Positions 53,426 through 61,918 of a stretch of DNA of 64,000 bases are shown here, one piece after another. Under the pieces are notes generated by a model. It was not told the DNA's origin. It did no database searches and saw only the letters and a list, made by a program, of their open reading frames with translations. Position 1 is the stretch's first letter. Every line of letters starts with the position of its first letter. The translations under genes were made by a program, and so were the position numbers. Source of the DNA: Flavobacterium sp. MDT1-60 (GTDB lineage: Bacteria > Bacteroidota > Bacteroidia > Flavobacteriales > Flavobacteriaceae); the NCBI RefSeq assembly GCF_014844035.1, contig NZ_CP062159.1, positions 3,968,001-4,032,000 of the forward strand, written 5' to 3'.

Positions 53426-54199
53426 TTATAATGTAATTGTGGTATGCAAAACATCTGGATTTTGCAACATTTTATGATGTCCTATTTTGATTTTCTGTAC
53501 ACCTCTTGACAAGCTGTTGAAACAATTATCCAATTTCGGAATCATTCCGGAATGAATTACTTTTTCTTCTTTTAGCTTGTTGTATAATGCTTCATTGATT
53601 TCTGCAATTACAGAAGAATCATCTTCTGAATCTTGTAAAACTCCTTGTTTTTCAAAACAGTATGTCAGCGTAACATCAAAAACTTCAGACAATGCAATTG
53701 ATAATTCGCTTGCAATGGTATCAGCATTTGTGTTTAATAATTGACCGTTTTTATCGTGTGTAATGGCACAGAAAACAGGAACAATTCCGTTTTCTAACAA
53801 TGTTTTCAATAAAGAAGTATTTACTTGTTTTACATCTCCAACAAATCCATAATCAATTGTCGGATGATTTCTTTTTACTGACTGAATTAAATTCCCGTCA
53901 GCTCCGGAAAAACCCATTGCATTGTTGTTTTTTGCCTGTAATTGTGCTACAATATCTTTATTGATTTGCCCTGCATAAATCATCACGACAACATCAAGCA
54001 TTGCAGCATCAGTAATACGTCGCCCTTCGATCATCTGAGGAACTAAACCAATACTCTGCGCCATTTTAGTAGCCGATTTTCCACCGCCATGAACTAAAAC
54101 TTTATATTCTTCAATTTTAGAAAAATCAGTCAAGAATTGCTCTAATTCAGTTGGATTATCTATGATGTTTCCGCCAATTTTTATTACTGTAACTTCCAT
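53426..54199 (-). CDS. argB: Acetylglutamate kinase
   Basis: This 257-residue enzyme phosphorylates N-acylglutamate, the second step of arginine synthesis. It has the amino-acid kinase fold: VIKIGGNIIDN at the start, VHGGGKSATKMAQSIG for phosphate binding, and GFSGADGNLI. It lacks the N-terminal helix that arginine-inhibited hexameric forms carry, so feedback inhibition by arginine is less likely and control may lie at transcription. It lies in the arginine unit between argF' and the deacylase. Confidence 0.93.
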   Translation of the reverse strand: MEVTVIKIGGNIIDNPTELEQFLTDFSKIEEYKVLVHGGGKSATKMAQSIGLVPQMIEGRRITDAAMLDVVVMIYAGQINKDIVAQLQAKNNNAMGFSGADGNLIQSVKRNHPTIDYGFVGDVKQVNTSLLKTLLENGIVPVFCAITHDKNGQLLNTNADTIASELSIALSEVFDVTLTYCFEKQGVLQDSEDDSSVIAEINEALYNKLKEEKVIHSGMIPKLDNCFNSLSRGVQKIKIGHHKMLQNPDVLHTTITL

Positions 54200-54205
54200 T
54201 TTTTT

Positions 54206-54297
54206 GAGGTTCAGAGGCTCAGAGGAACAAAGACTTAAAGGTTTTTTTCTTGGCTTTTCAACCTTTGAACCTTTGTAACTTTGTACCTTTGTACCTA
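54206..54297. repeat. Word-repeat element with TCAGAGGAACAAAG and CCTTTGTAA words
   Basis: TCAGAGGAACAAAG (54219-54232) differs by one base from the 14-mers at 7622 and 7852. On the right, four imperfect copies of CCTTTGTAAC/CCTTTGTACC follow (54260-54297). The left and right words can pair. It fills the gap between argF' and argB. Confidence 0.75.
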
Positions 54298-54301
54298 ATA
54301 T

Positions 54302-55249
54302 TTATAACTTCTTTAGAATCTTCTGTAAAACTAATTGAGCCGAATACGTTCTGTTATTGGCTTGCTGAATTACAATTGAATTCTCGCTATCAATTACTTC
54401 ATCGCTTACAATTACGTTACGACGAACCGGAAGACAGTGCATGAATTTTCCGTTGTTTGTTAAGGCCATTTTTTCAGCAGTAACAGTCCAACTTGGATCA
54501 ATATTGGTTACTTTACCGTAATCGTTAAAGTTGCTCCAGTTTTTTACGTATACAAAGTCAGCATTTTCGAACGCTTTGTTTTGATCGTATTCGATTTTAC
54601 AATCTTTCGTGATTTCAGGACTCAATTCGTAACCTTCCGGATGTGTGATTACAAAATCCATGTCTTTTTGCAATTGCATCATTTCTACAAACGAATTCGC
54701 AACTGCCTGAGGCAAAGCTTTTGGATGCGGTGCCCACGACAGAACCACTTTTGGTTTGTGTTTTGTTTTGTATTCCTCCATTGTAATGGCATCAGCCAAA
54801 GATTGAAGTGGATGACGAACGGCACTTTCCATATTTACGATTGGCACTGTAGCATGCTTTAAAAACCCTGAAATTACGTTCTCTGCATAATCTTTTTCTT
54901 TATCTGCCAGACTTGCAAAAGCACGAATTGCGATAATATCACAATATTGTGAAACTACTTCTGCTGCTTCTTTAATGTGCTCCGAAGCTCCAGAATTCAT
55001 GACCGCTCCGTCTTCAAATTCTAAAGTCCAGCCTTCATTGGTAAAGTTCATTACCATAACATTCATTCCTAAGTTCAAAGCCGCTTTTTGAGTACTCAAA
55101 CGCGTTCTTAAACTCGGATTAAAGAATAGCATCCCTAAGGTTTTATTCTTTCCTAAACTTTGATTTTTAAGCGGATTCTTTTTGATTTTTAATGCGCTTT
55201 TTACCCATTTTGATAATGAGTTGATATCTTTTATGGAAATATAGTTCAT
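54302..55249 (-). CDS. argF': N-acetyl/succinyl-ornithine carbamoyltransferase
   Basis: This 315-residue transcarbamylase has the carbamoyl-phosphate motif FFNPSLRTRLSTQ and the ornithine-side segment HCLPVRRNVIVSDEVID. The layout matches the acylornithine transcarbamylases of Xanthomonas and Bacteroides, not the usual ArgF. It therefore makes N-acylcitrulline from N-acylornithine. In that family one residue near position 90 (Glu or Pro) sets acetyl or succinyl preference; here the region reads MNSGASEHIKEA, and I cannot assign it safely. It sits within the arginine unit. Confidence 0.92.
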   Translation of the reverse strand: MNYISIKDINSLSKWVKSALKIKKNPLKNQSLGKNKTLGMLFFNPSLRTRLSTQKAALNLGMNVMVMNFTNEGWTLEFEDGAVMNSGASEHIKEAAEVVSQYCDIIAIRAFASLADKEKDYAENVISGFLKHATVPIVNMESAVRHPLQSLADAITMEEYKTKHKPKVVLSWAPHPKALPQAVANSFVEMMQLQKDMDFVITHPEGYELSPEITKDCKIEYDQNKAFENADFVYVKNWSNFNDYGKVTNIDPSWTVTAEKMALTNNGKFMHCLPVRRNVIVSDEVIDSENSIVIQQANNRTYSAQLVLQKILKKL

Positions 55250-55311
55250 TTGTTTCTTATTTTTATTTGTTATCCTAAATTAGACGCGGATTTTACTGAT
55301 TCGCGTTCTAT

Positions 55312-56073
55312 TTACACAATCTTAGTAAAAGGAATCTCATTATTTAACGCCCGCAGAATAAAATTATCATTTAAGCCATTGACGATCCAGGTTTCGATGT
55401 TTGCAGCTTTTGCGATTCCGGCTGCTTCTATTTTAGACTGCATTCCTCCTGTTCCGTGTGATGATTTTGACTCTCCGATTTCTTTTTCCAAGACCTGTAA
55501 ATCATTGACCAATTTTATCGTTTCCGGATTTTCATCGTGAATAGAATTCTTTGTATAAATACCGTTTGTATTGGTTGCAATAATCAGAATGTCAACATTT
55601 AAAAGGACTGCTGTTAAAGCTGCTAATTTATCATTATCTCCAAACCGAATCTCATCTGTGGCAACGGTGTCATTTTCATTAATAATCGGAATGTAATTAT
55701 TCTCCACCAAAACATTAATCGTATTGACAATATTTACTTTTGATTGTTGTTTTTCAAAATCAGAATAAGACAACAAACATTGCGAAGTCAATAACCCTAA
55801 ATCGCTGAAATTTTCATGGAAAATCCGCATTAAATGTGGCTGACCAATTGAGGCTAACGCTTGTTTCAATGCAATTTCTTTGCCTTTACTTTCGAGTTTT
55901 ACAAATTGTTTTGCGGCTGCGATTGCTCCTGAACTTACAATTACAAATTCGTAATCTTTGTTTAACGCAGCAATCTGCATACCAATATCTTCAATCTTTC
56001 CCCGCGAAATATGATTGGTTTCCTTGGTTAAAGTATTACTTCCTATTTTTAATAAAATTCGTTTTTTGCTCAT
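55312..56073 (-). CDS. proB: Glutamate 5-kinase (short form without PUA domain)
   Basis: This 253-residue amino-acid kinase catalyses the first step of proline synthesis. It has KRILLKIGSNTLTK, FVIVSSGAIAAAKQFV, NENDTVATDEIRFGDND and SSHGTGGMQSKIEAA. The C-terminal PUA domain of the E. coli enzyme (367 residues) is absent. The start at 56073 was chosen over 56100 because it fits the family N-terminus. It is next to proA, and both are inserted in the arginine unit, so proline and arginine precursors would be made together. Confidence 0.93.
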   Translation of the reverse strand: MSKKRILLKIGSNTLTKETNHISRGKIEDIGMQIAALNKDYEFVIVSSGAIAAAKQFVKLESKGKEIALKQALASIGQPHLMRIFHENFSDLGLLTSQCLLSYSDFEKQQSKVNIVNTINVLVENNYIPIINENDTVATDEIRFGDNDKLAALTAVLLNVDILIIATNTNGIYTKNSIHDENPETIKLVNDLQVLEKEIGESKSSHGTGGMQSKIEAAGIAKAANIETWIVNGLNDNFILRALNNEIPFTKIV

Positions 56074-56084
56074 TTTGTTCTGGT

Positions 56085-56155
56085 TTTGCCACGAAGGCAC
56101 TAAGGCGCTAAGTTTTTTATATTGTTTGTGTTTACAAACGCTAAGTTCGCAAAGC
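56085..56155. repeat. Word-repeat element between proA and proB
   Basis: GCCACGAAGGCACTAAGGCGCTAAG and, further on, AACGCTAAGTTCGCAAAGC show the CTAAG/CAAAG words found in other gaps. A second tract, AATCTAAAATCTAAAATC, is at about 56209-56240. TTGTGTTTACAAAC is a small palindrome in the middle. Confidence 0.65.
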
Positions 56156-56238
56156 TTTATCTTAATTTAAATTCCAATAATTTGAAATCAAAAATCGTTA
56201 CTCATCAATCTAAAATCTAAAATCAGAAATCTAAAATT

Positions 56239-57432
56239 CTAGCGTATTTGCCCTTCTCCGTAAACATACCATTTGTTTGTTACCAAATGTTGTAAACCAA
56301 TTGGTCCTCTTTGATGTAATTTATCAGTGCTTATGGCTAATTCTCCACCTAAACCAAATTGTCCGCCGTCTGTAAAACGCGTTGAGGCGTTTTGATATAC
56401 TGCCGCTGCATCTATTGCTTCCATGAATTCCTGGGCTACTTTATTATCTTTTGTTATGATTACAGCAGAATGCCCGCCACAATATTTGTTGATTTTTTTG
56501 ATCGCATTTTCTTTAGAATCAATTGTTCCGATTACAATTTTATAATCTAAAAACTCTTCATACCAAATATCTTCGTTTTGAAGTGTTTCGGTATTTTCGA
56601 AATTTTCTAATGACTTATCAACTATAATTTCAACTTTCGATTCATCCAAGGTTTCAATTAACATTGCCGTAAACGCTTCGAAATTAGGTAATTTAGAGTC
56701 TATTAAAACTTTATCAACTGCATTACAAGCAGATATTTTTGATATTTTAGCATTTAAAATGACTTTCAAAGCCAAATCAGTATCAGCATTTTCATGAACG
56801 TACACAAAATTGTTTCCGCGACCGCTTACAATTACCGGACAAGTGGCGTGCTGCTTGACAAACTGAATCAATTTTTCTCCTCCTCTCGGAACAATTAAAT
56901 CGACTTTTTGAGTTGGTTTTTCTAAGAAAGCCTGTGTTTCTGTGCGATTGTAATTCAGATATTCAACCCAGTCCCTCGAAACGCCATTTTCTTCCAAAGC
57001 CTCATGCCATAAAGCAACAATTTTCAAATTTGATCTTAAAGACTCTTTTCCTCCTTTTAATAAAATCTTATTTCCTGATTTAAAAGCAATTCCACCAGCT
57101 TCAATAGTAACATCCGGACGAGATTCATAAATGATTAAAATCGTTCCAAAAGCGGCAGTTTTATTAACCACTTTTATTCCATTATCATGAACAAAATGAA
57201 AGCGTTCTACTCCAACAGGATCTTCCTGAGAAGCCAGTTGATTCAATGATAAAATCATCTCGTCGACTTTTTTATTATCTACTTTCAAGCGTTCTTCCAT
57301 CGCTAGATCTGAACCGTCATAAGCCAGCAAATCTTCCTGATTCGTTAGAATAATTTGACTCCGCTCCTGCTCGACCAGCTTTGCCATGGAGCGCAAAACC
57401 AGATTGCGTTTTTCAATTGATAATGGATTCAT
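56239..57432 (-). CDS. proA: Glutamate-5-semialdehyde dehydrogenase
   Basis: This 397-residue aldehyde-dehydrogenase family enzyme reduces glutamyl-5-phosphate with NADPH to glutamate semialdehyde, which cyclises toward proline. It has YESRPDVTIEAGGIAFKSGN, the catalytic cysteine motif KISACNAVDKVLID, and GPIGLQHLVTNKWYVYGEGQ at the C-terminus, typical for ProA. It is upstream of proB in the same unit, reversing the common proB-proA order. Confidence 0.95.
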   Translation of the reverse strand: MNPLSIEKRNLVLRSMAKLVEQERSQIILTNQEDLLAYDGSDLAMEERLKVDNKKVDEMILSLNQLASQEDPVGVERFHFVHDNGIKVVNKTAAFGTILIIYESRPDVTIEAGGIAFKSGNKILLKGGKESLRSNLKIVALWHEALEENGVSRDWVEYLNYNRTETQAFLEKPTQKVDLIVPRGGEKLIQFVKQHATCPVIVSGRGNNFVYVHENADTDLALKVILNAKISKISACNAVDKVLIDSKLPNFEAFTAMLIETLDESKVEIIVDKSLENFENTETLQNEDIWYEEFLDYKIVIGTIDSKENAIKKINKYCGGHSAVIITKDNKVAQEFMEAIDAAAVYQNASTRFTDGGQFGLGGELAISTDKLHQRGPIGLQHLVTNKWYVYGEGQIR

Positions 57433-57452
57433 TTTTTTGGTTTAATTGGTTA

Positions 57453-57505
57453 ATTCTTAATTCGTTTAATCCTTTAACCAGTAAACGATTAAACGAATTA
57501 AGAAT
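57453..57505. repeat. Perfect 19-bp inverted repeat between argD and proA
   Basis: ATTCTTAATTCGTTTAATC (57453-57471) pairs without mismatch with its complement at 57487-57505, around a 15-nt loop. In the transcript it would form a strong AU-rich hairpin. No T-run follows on either side, so it may act in mRNA processing or partial attenuation rather than termination. Confidence 0.9.
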
Positions 57506-57516
57506 ATATGTTAAAC

Positions 57517-58656
57517 TTAATTTTGAAGTTCTTCTAAACTTTCTTTCAAAGCTTTAATAAAAGTATCGATATCTGATTTTTTTACTGTTAATGGCGGTAA
57601 AATTCTAAGCAGATTTTTATTGTTAGCACTTCCTGTAAAAATATGTTTCTCGATAATTAGTTTTTTTCTCAAGGCGCTTACGTCAAAATCGAATTCAATT
57701 CCTAACATCAAACCTTTTCCTTTTACTTGTTTGATTCCGGGAACTTGTTTGATTTGCTCTGAGAAATAAGCCGAAACTTCATTTACGTTATCTTGTAATT
57801 TTAATTTTTCCATTACATCAAGAACCGCTATTCCTGCGGCGCAAGATAAATGGCTTCCGCCGAAAGTGGTTCCTAACAATCCGTAACTTGCTTCAAATTT
57901 TGGAGAAATCAAAATAGCTCCAACAGGAAAACCATTCCCCATCCCTTTAGCAACTGAAATAATATCAGCGTTTATTCCGTGATGTTGAAACGCAAAGAAT
58001 TTTCCGCTTCTTCCGTATCCTGATTGTACTTCATCCAAAATCAAAACAACATCATGTTTTTTACATGCTTTTTCTAGAGCCTGAAAAAATGCTGTTGTTC
58101 CCTGGTCTAAACCTCCAACACCTTGAATTCCTTCAATAATTACAGCCGTAACATCACCTTTAGCCAATTCTGCTTCTACTAAATCAATTTGATTTAGAGG
58201 CAAAAAAGTAACAATTTGTTGTGCATTAATAGGCGCAACAATTTTTTTGTTATCAGTAACCGCAACAGCTGCAGAGGTTCTTCCGTGGAAAGAATTGTCA
58301 AAAGCTACAACTCTTGATTTTCCATTGTGAAAAGAAGCTAATTTTAAAGCATTTTCATTTGCTTCAGCTCCAGAACTGCATAAAAACAATTCATATTCTT
58401 CCAATCCTGAAAGCTTTCCTAATTTCTGAGCCAATTCAACCTGTAAAGGATTCTGAATTGCATTTGAATAAAATCCTAAATGATCCAATTGATTTTTAAG
58501 TTTTTCAACATAATCAGGTTGCGTGTGGCCAATCGAAATTACACCATGTCCGCTATATAAGTCTAAATATTCCACTCCATTATTGTCTGTAATTGTGCAG
58601 TCTATTGCTTTTACAGGAGTTATGTCGTAAAGTGGGTATACGTTAAATAAATTCAT
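57517..58656 (-). CDS. argD: Acetylornithine aminotransferase
   Basis: This 379-residue class III PLP aminotransferase forms N-acylornithine from the semialdehyde. It has FHGRTSAAVAVT, LILDEVQSGYGRSGKFFAFQH and the PLP lysine motif SVAKGMGNGFPVGAIL. Its place between argC and proA in the arginine unit supports the ArgD role; ornithine aminotransferase is the alternative by sequence alone. The start codon context is normal. A 15-bp palindromic repeat fills the gap toward argC. Confidence 0.93.
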   Translation of the reverse strand: MNLFNVYPLYDITPVKAIDCTITDNNGVEYLDLYSGHGVISIGHTQPDYVEKLKNQLDHLGFYSNAIQNPLQVELAQKLGKLSGLEEYELFLCSSGAEANENALKLASFHNGKSRVVAFDNSFHGRTSAAVAVTDNKKIVAPINAQQIVTFLPLNQIDLVEAELAKGDVTAVIIEGIQGVGGLDQGTTAFFQALEKACKKHDVVLILDEVQSGYGRSGKFFAFQHHGINADIISVAKGMGNGFPVGAILISPKFEASYGLLGTTFGGSHLSCAAGIAVLDVMEKLKLQDNVNEVSAYFSEQIKQVPGIKQVKGKGLMLGIEFDFDVSALRKKLIIEKHIFTGSANNKNLLRILPPLTVKKSDIDTFIKALKESLEELQN

Positions 58657-58671
58657 GTTACTTTTTGTTTA

Positions 58672-58810
58672 TTTTGTTTCAGGTTTCAGGTTTCAAGTTT
58701 GCATCAAACGTAAAACTTGTAACTTTAAACTTGAAACTGATTTGAGTTTCAGTATTACCATTTCAAGTCACGCAAAACGTGGAATTTGAAACTTTAAACC
58801 TGAAACAAAA
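58672..58810. repeat. Palindromic word repeat between argC and argD
   Basis: TTTTGTTTCAGGTTT (58672-58686) pairs perfectly with AAACCTGAAACAAAA (58796-58810). Inside are repeated words CAGGTTTCAGGTTTCAAGTTT, AACTTTAAACTTGAAACTG and TTTGAAACTTTAAACCTG. It occupies the whole 159-bp gap. Confidence 0.85.
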
Positions 58811-58815
58811 TTTTC

Positions 58816-59793
58816 CTAAAATCCGCTTGGTTTCAAATGTAAACCGGTGGTTTCTTCTAATCCGAACATTAAATTCATGTTTTGAATCGCTTGCCCTGAA
58901 GCACCTTTGGTTAAGTTGTCAATGATTGAACTAATCAAAATCCGGTTTCCTTTTTTCATTAAACTGATGATACATTTGTTGGTTTGAACGACTTGTTTCA
59001 TATTGATATTTGTAGTCGTAACAGTTACAAACGGTTCGTTTTTATAGAAATCTTCGTATTTAGCAACCAATTGTTCCAAGCTATCGTCGGATAATGTATA
59101 TAATGTTGCAAAAATTCCTCTTGGAAAATCTCCTCTATTCGGAATAAAAAGCAATTCGCTTTCAAAATCATCCTGCAATTGAACCAAACTTTCTGAAATC
59201 TCTCCCAAATGTTGGTGTTCAAAAGCTTTATAATGCGACATATTATTGTTTCTCCAACTAAAATGAGAGGTTTCTGAAAGTCCAACTCCTGCGCCTGTAC
59301 TTCCGGTTGTTGCATTAATATGAACGTCGTTGTTCAACAGATTGTTTTTAGCCAAAGGCAGCAAAGCCAATTGAATAGCTGTAGCAAAACAACCTGGATT
59401 TGCAATATAATTTGCTTTTTTGATTTCCGATTTATTCAATTCTGGTAAACCATATATAAAATCTTTTCCTTCGAAATGAGCATCCTTATTCAATCTGAAA
59501 TCATTACCTAAATCAATGATTTTGGTGTGACTTGCAAATTGATTTTCCTTCAAAAAAGAAATAGATTTTCCATGTCCTAAACACAAGAAAACAACATTTA
59601 CATCTGGATTGATGGTGTCAGTAAAATTCATTTCAATATCACCCATCAAATCGTGGTGCGCCACAGAAAGTGTTTTCCCCGCATTGGTTGTACTGTAAAC
59701 AAAATCGATGTTTACATTGGGATGATACATTAATATTCTGATAAGTTCTCCAGCCGTGTAGCCAGAACCACCAATTATTCCGACATTAATCAT
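58816..59793 (-). CDS. argC: N-acetyl-gamma-glutamyl-phosphate reductase
   Basis: This 325-residue enzyme reduces N-acylglutamyl phosphate with NADPH. It has the nucleotide-binding GIIGGSGYTAGELIRIL at the N-terminus, the catalytic cysteine motif YIANPGCFATAIQLAL, and HQHLGEISESL with the active-site histidine. Its start overlaps the argG stop by 8 bp, which indicates tight coupling. Length is that of the shorter ArgC type. Confidence 0.95.
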   Translation of the reverse strand: MINVGIIGGSGYTAGELIRILMYHPNVNIDFVYSTTNAGKTLSVAHHDLMGDIEMNFTDTINPDVNVVFLCLGHGKSISFLKENQFASHTKIIDLGNDFRLNKDAHFEGKDFIYGLPELNKSEIKKANYIANPGCFATAIQLALLPLAKNNLLNNDVHINATTGSTGAGVGLSETSHFSWRNNNMSHYKAFEHQHLGEISESLVQLQDDFESELLFIPNRGDFPRGIFATLYTLSDDSLEQLVAKYEDFYKNEPFVTVTTTNINMKQVVQTNKCIISLMKKGNRILISSIIDNLTKGASGQAIQNMNLMFGLEETTGLHLKPSGF

Positions 59794-60979
59794 GATCTAA
59801 ATGGTTTACAGATGAAAATATGTTTTGAGCATTTCCTAAAATCTTAATAAATCCTTTTGCATCATCAGACGTCCACGCATTATTCATTTCTCCGTACTGA
59901 CCGAAACCAGTGTTCATCAAATCATTATCTGATTCAATTCCATCAAGTGAAAAATGATATGGTTTTAAAGAAACAGTCACAACTCCATTTACAGTCTTTT
60001 GAGTGTCCTGCAAAAACGTTTCGATGTTACGCATTACAGGATCTAAAAACTGACCTTCGTGAAACAACATTCCATACCAGTTTCCTAATTGTTCTTTCCA
60101 GTATTGTTGCCATTTTCCAAGCGTATGTTTCTCTAATAAATGATGCGCTTTTATAATAATTAATGGAGCTGCAGCTTCAAAACCAACTCTTCCTTTAATT
60201 CCGATAATCGTATCACCTACGTGAATATCCCTACCAATTGCAAACGCATTTGCCAGTTTTTCAAGAGCCACAATATTATTCGATGGTTTATCCATTATAC
60301 CGTTTAATCCAACTAATTCCCCTTGCTCAAAATGTAATCTTACTTTTTCTTCCCCTTCTTTTTGCAATTGCGAAGGATAAGCGTCACTTGGCAATGGCTG
60401 GCTTGAAGTTAAGGTTTCTTTTCCTCCAACACTCGTTCCCCAAAGCCCTTTATTGATTGAGTATTGTGCTTTTTCCCAAGAATAATGAACACCATTTTGA
60501 GCTAAATAATCTACTTCTTCCTGTCTTGAAAGTTTTAGATCTCTAATTGGTGTAATGATTTCAATTTCCGGAGCGATGGTTTGGAAAATCAAATCAAAAC
60601 GAATCTGATCATTTCCTGCACCTGTACTTCCGTGTGCAATGGCGCTTGCTCCAACTTTTTTAGCATATTTAATAGCTTCAATTGCCTGGAAAACACGTTC
60701 TGCACTAACTGATAAAGGATAGGTATTGTTTTTTAATACATTTCCGAAAATCAAATATTTTATAGCTTTATCATAATATTTATCTACGATCGTAAGATTT
60801 GCGTGTTGTGCGCTCCCTAATTCGTAGGCTCTTTTTTCAATTGCTGATAATTCTTCAGCATCAAATCCTCCTGTATCTACAAGTACGGTGTGAACTTCGT
60901 ATCCTTTTTCATTTTTTAAATATTTCAAACAATACGAGGTATCTAATCCTCCACTATAAGCTAATACAACTTTTTTCAT
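59786..60979 (-). CDS. argG: Argininosuccinate synthase
   Basis: This 397-residue enzyme joins citrulline and aspartate with ATP. It has the PP-loop AYSGGLDTSYCLKYL, GSTGAGNDQIRFDL and a C-terminal synthetase domain. In this organism it acts after removal of the acyl group from acylcitrulline. It is the second enzyme gene in the arginine unit, 64 bp after the GNAT gene, and overlaps argC by 8 bp. Confidence 0.96.
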   Translation of the reverse strand: MKKVVLAYSGGLDTSYCLKYLKNEKGYEVHTVLVDTGGFDAEELSAIEKRAYELGSAQHANLTIVDKYYDKAIKYLIFGNVLKNNTYPLSVSAERVFQAIEAIKYAKKVGASAIAHGSTGAGNDQIRFDLIFQTIAPEIEIITPIRDLKLSRQEEVDYLAQNGVHYSWEKAQYSINKGLWGTSVGGKETLTSSQPLPSDAYPSQLQKEGEEKVRLHFEQGELVGLNGIMDKPSNNIVALEKLANAFAIGRDIHVGDTIIGIKGRVGFEAAAPLIIIKAHHLLEKHTLGKWQQYWKEQLGNWYGMLFHEGQFLDPVMRNIETFLQDTQKTVNGVVTVSLKPYHFSLDGIESDNDLMNTGFGQYGEMNNAWTSDDAKGFIKILGNAQNIFSSVNHLDHD

Positions 60980-61043
60980 TTTATATAATTTAGGCTAATA
61001 CTTTCGTATTTAGCAAGTTTGAGATTTCTTTTTATTGGTATTC

Positions 61044-61685
61044 TTATGGAAAAAAAATAAAAGACAGAATTTTATTTAAGAATAAAGCTTGTTTTATTTT
61101 TTTTAATCTGTTTAAAACAGCCTCATTAAAAGGATGTCTTGGCGGATCTTTTTGTTTTTCTTTTGGATCGTACAACATTCCCGTACAAAGGCACATTTTG
61201 TTTTCTTTGCTTTTTAGGATTTCGTAATTGGTACAGGTTTTACAGCCTGACCAAAAACTTGGATCTGTTGTTAATTCAGAGAAAGGCACAGGCTTGTAAC
61301 CTAAATCAGAATTGATTTTCATTACGGCTAAACCAGTTGTAATTCCGAATATTTTAGCATCTGGATATCTTTGTAATGAATAGTCAAAAACTTTTGATTT
61401 GATTTTTTTTGCCAAACCCAAACTTCTGTAGTCCGGATGTACAATTAGACCCGAGTGCGCCACGAATTTTCCGTGCTGCCAACTTTCGATATAACAAAAA
61501 CCTGCAAATTTTCCGTCTGCCAGAGCAATCATCGCATCACCGTTTGCCATTTTTTTCTGAATGTACTCAGGAGTTCTTTTAGCAATCCCTGTACCTCTTA
61601 ATAAGGCAGATGATTCTATTGTATCGCAAATTTCCTGTGCGAATTTGAAGTGTTCTTCCTGAGTAACAACAATAGAGATTTTCAT
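61044..61685 (-). CDS. GNAT acyltransferase, candidate N-acylglutamate synthase of the arginine pathway
   Basis: This 213-residue protein has a GNAT fold (GLIVHPDYRSLGLAKKIKSKVF as acyl-CoA motif) and an unusual cysteine-rich C-terminal part (FWSGCKTCTNYEIL, NKMCLCTGMLYDP). It is the first enzyme gene of the arginine unit, and no argA or argJ is in the window. A related Bacteroidota group of GNAT proteins has been proposed from genetic evidence to be N-acylglutamate synthases. Function by context and family resemblance is N-acetyl- or N-succinylglutamate synthesis; this is inference. The start ATG overlaps the stop of a small upstream ORF (ATGA). Confidence 0.75.
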   Translation of the reverse strand: MKISIVVTQEEHFKFAQEICDTIESSALLRGTGIAKRTPEYIQKKMANGDAMIALADGKFAGFCYIESWQHGKFVAHSGLIVHPDYRSLGLAKKIKSKVFDYSLQRYPDAKIFGITTGLAVMKINSDLGYKPVPFSELTTDPSFWSGCKTCTNYEILKSKENKMCLCTGMLYDPKEKQKDPPRHPFNEAVLNRLKKIKQALFLNKILSFIFFP

Positions 61686-61918
61686 TTCAAGTTGAAGTTA
61701 GAGTTAAAAATTAAAACGTACTGTTTAGTTTGAAATCCAAAAATCAATCCAATAAAAGTAGACAAAATAGAAATAACATTCTCAAAATCAAGAACTTGAT
61801 CAAGAAAATTAAAAATATAATATATAGTTTTAGGATATGCTTGTCCAATGGACAAATTAGATGATTTCAAAATGAAAAATGAATATAAATAAATACGCGA
61901 CGAAAAACTCTGTGAATA
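61686..61918 (-). other. Second half of the arginine-unit 5' leader
   Basis: This stretch lies between the leader peptide stop and the GNAT start. It contains a hairpin TTGTCC-ATT-GGACAA (61841-61855 on the opposite strand reading) whose left arm could also pair with the GGACAAA of the first hairpin in the leader peptide region. A 62-codon frame (61682-61870) ends in ATGA overlapping the GNAT start, but its composition looks random. Confidence 0.4.
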
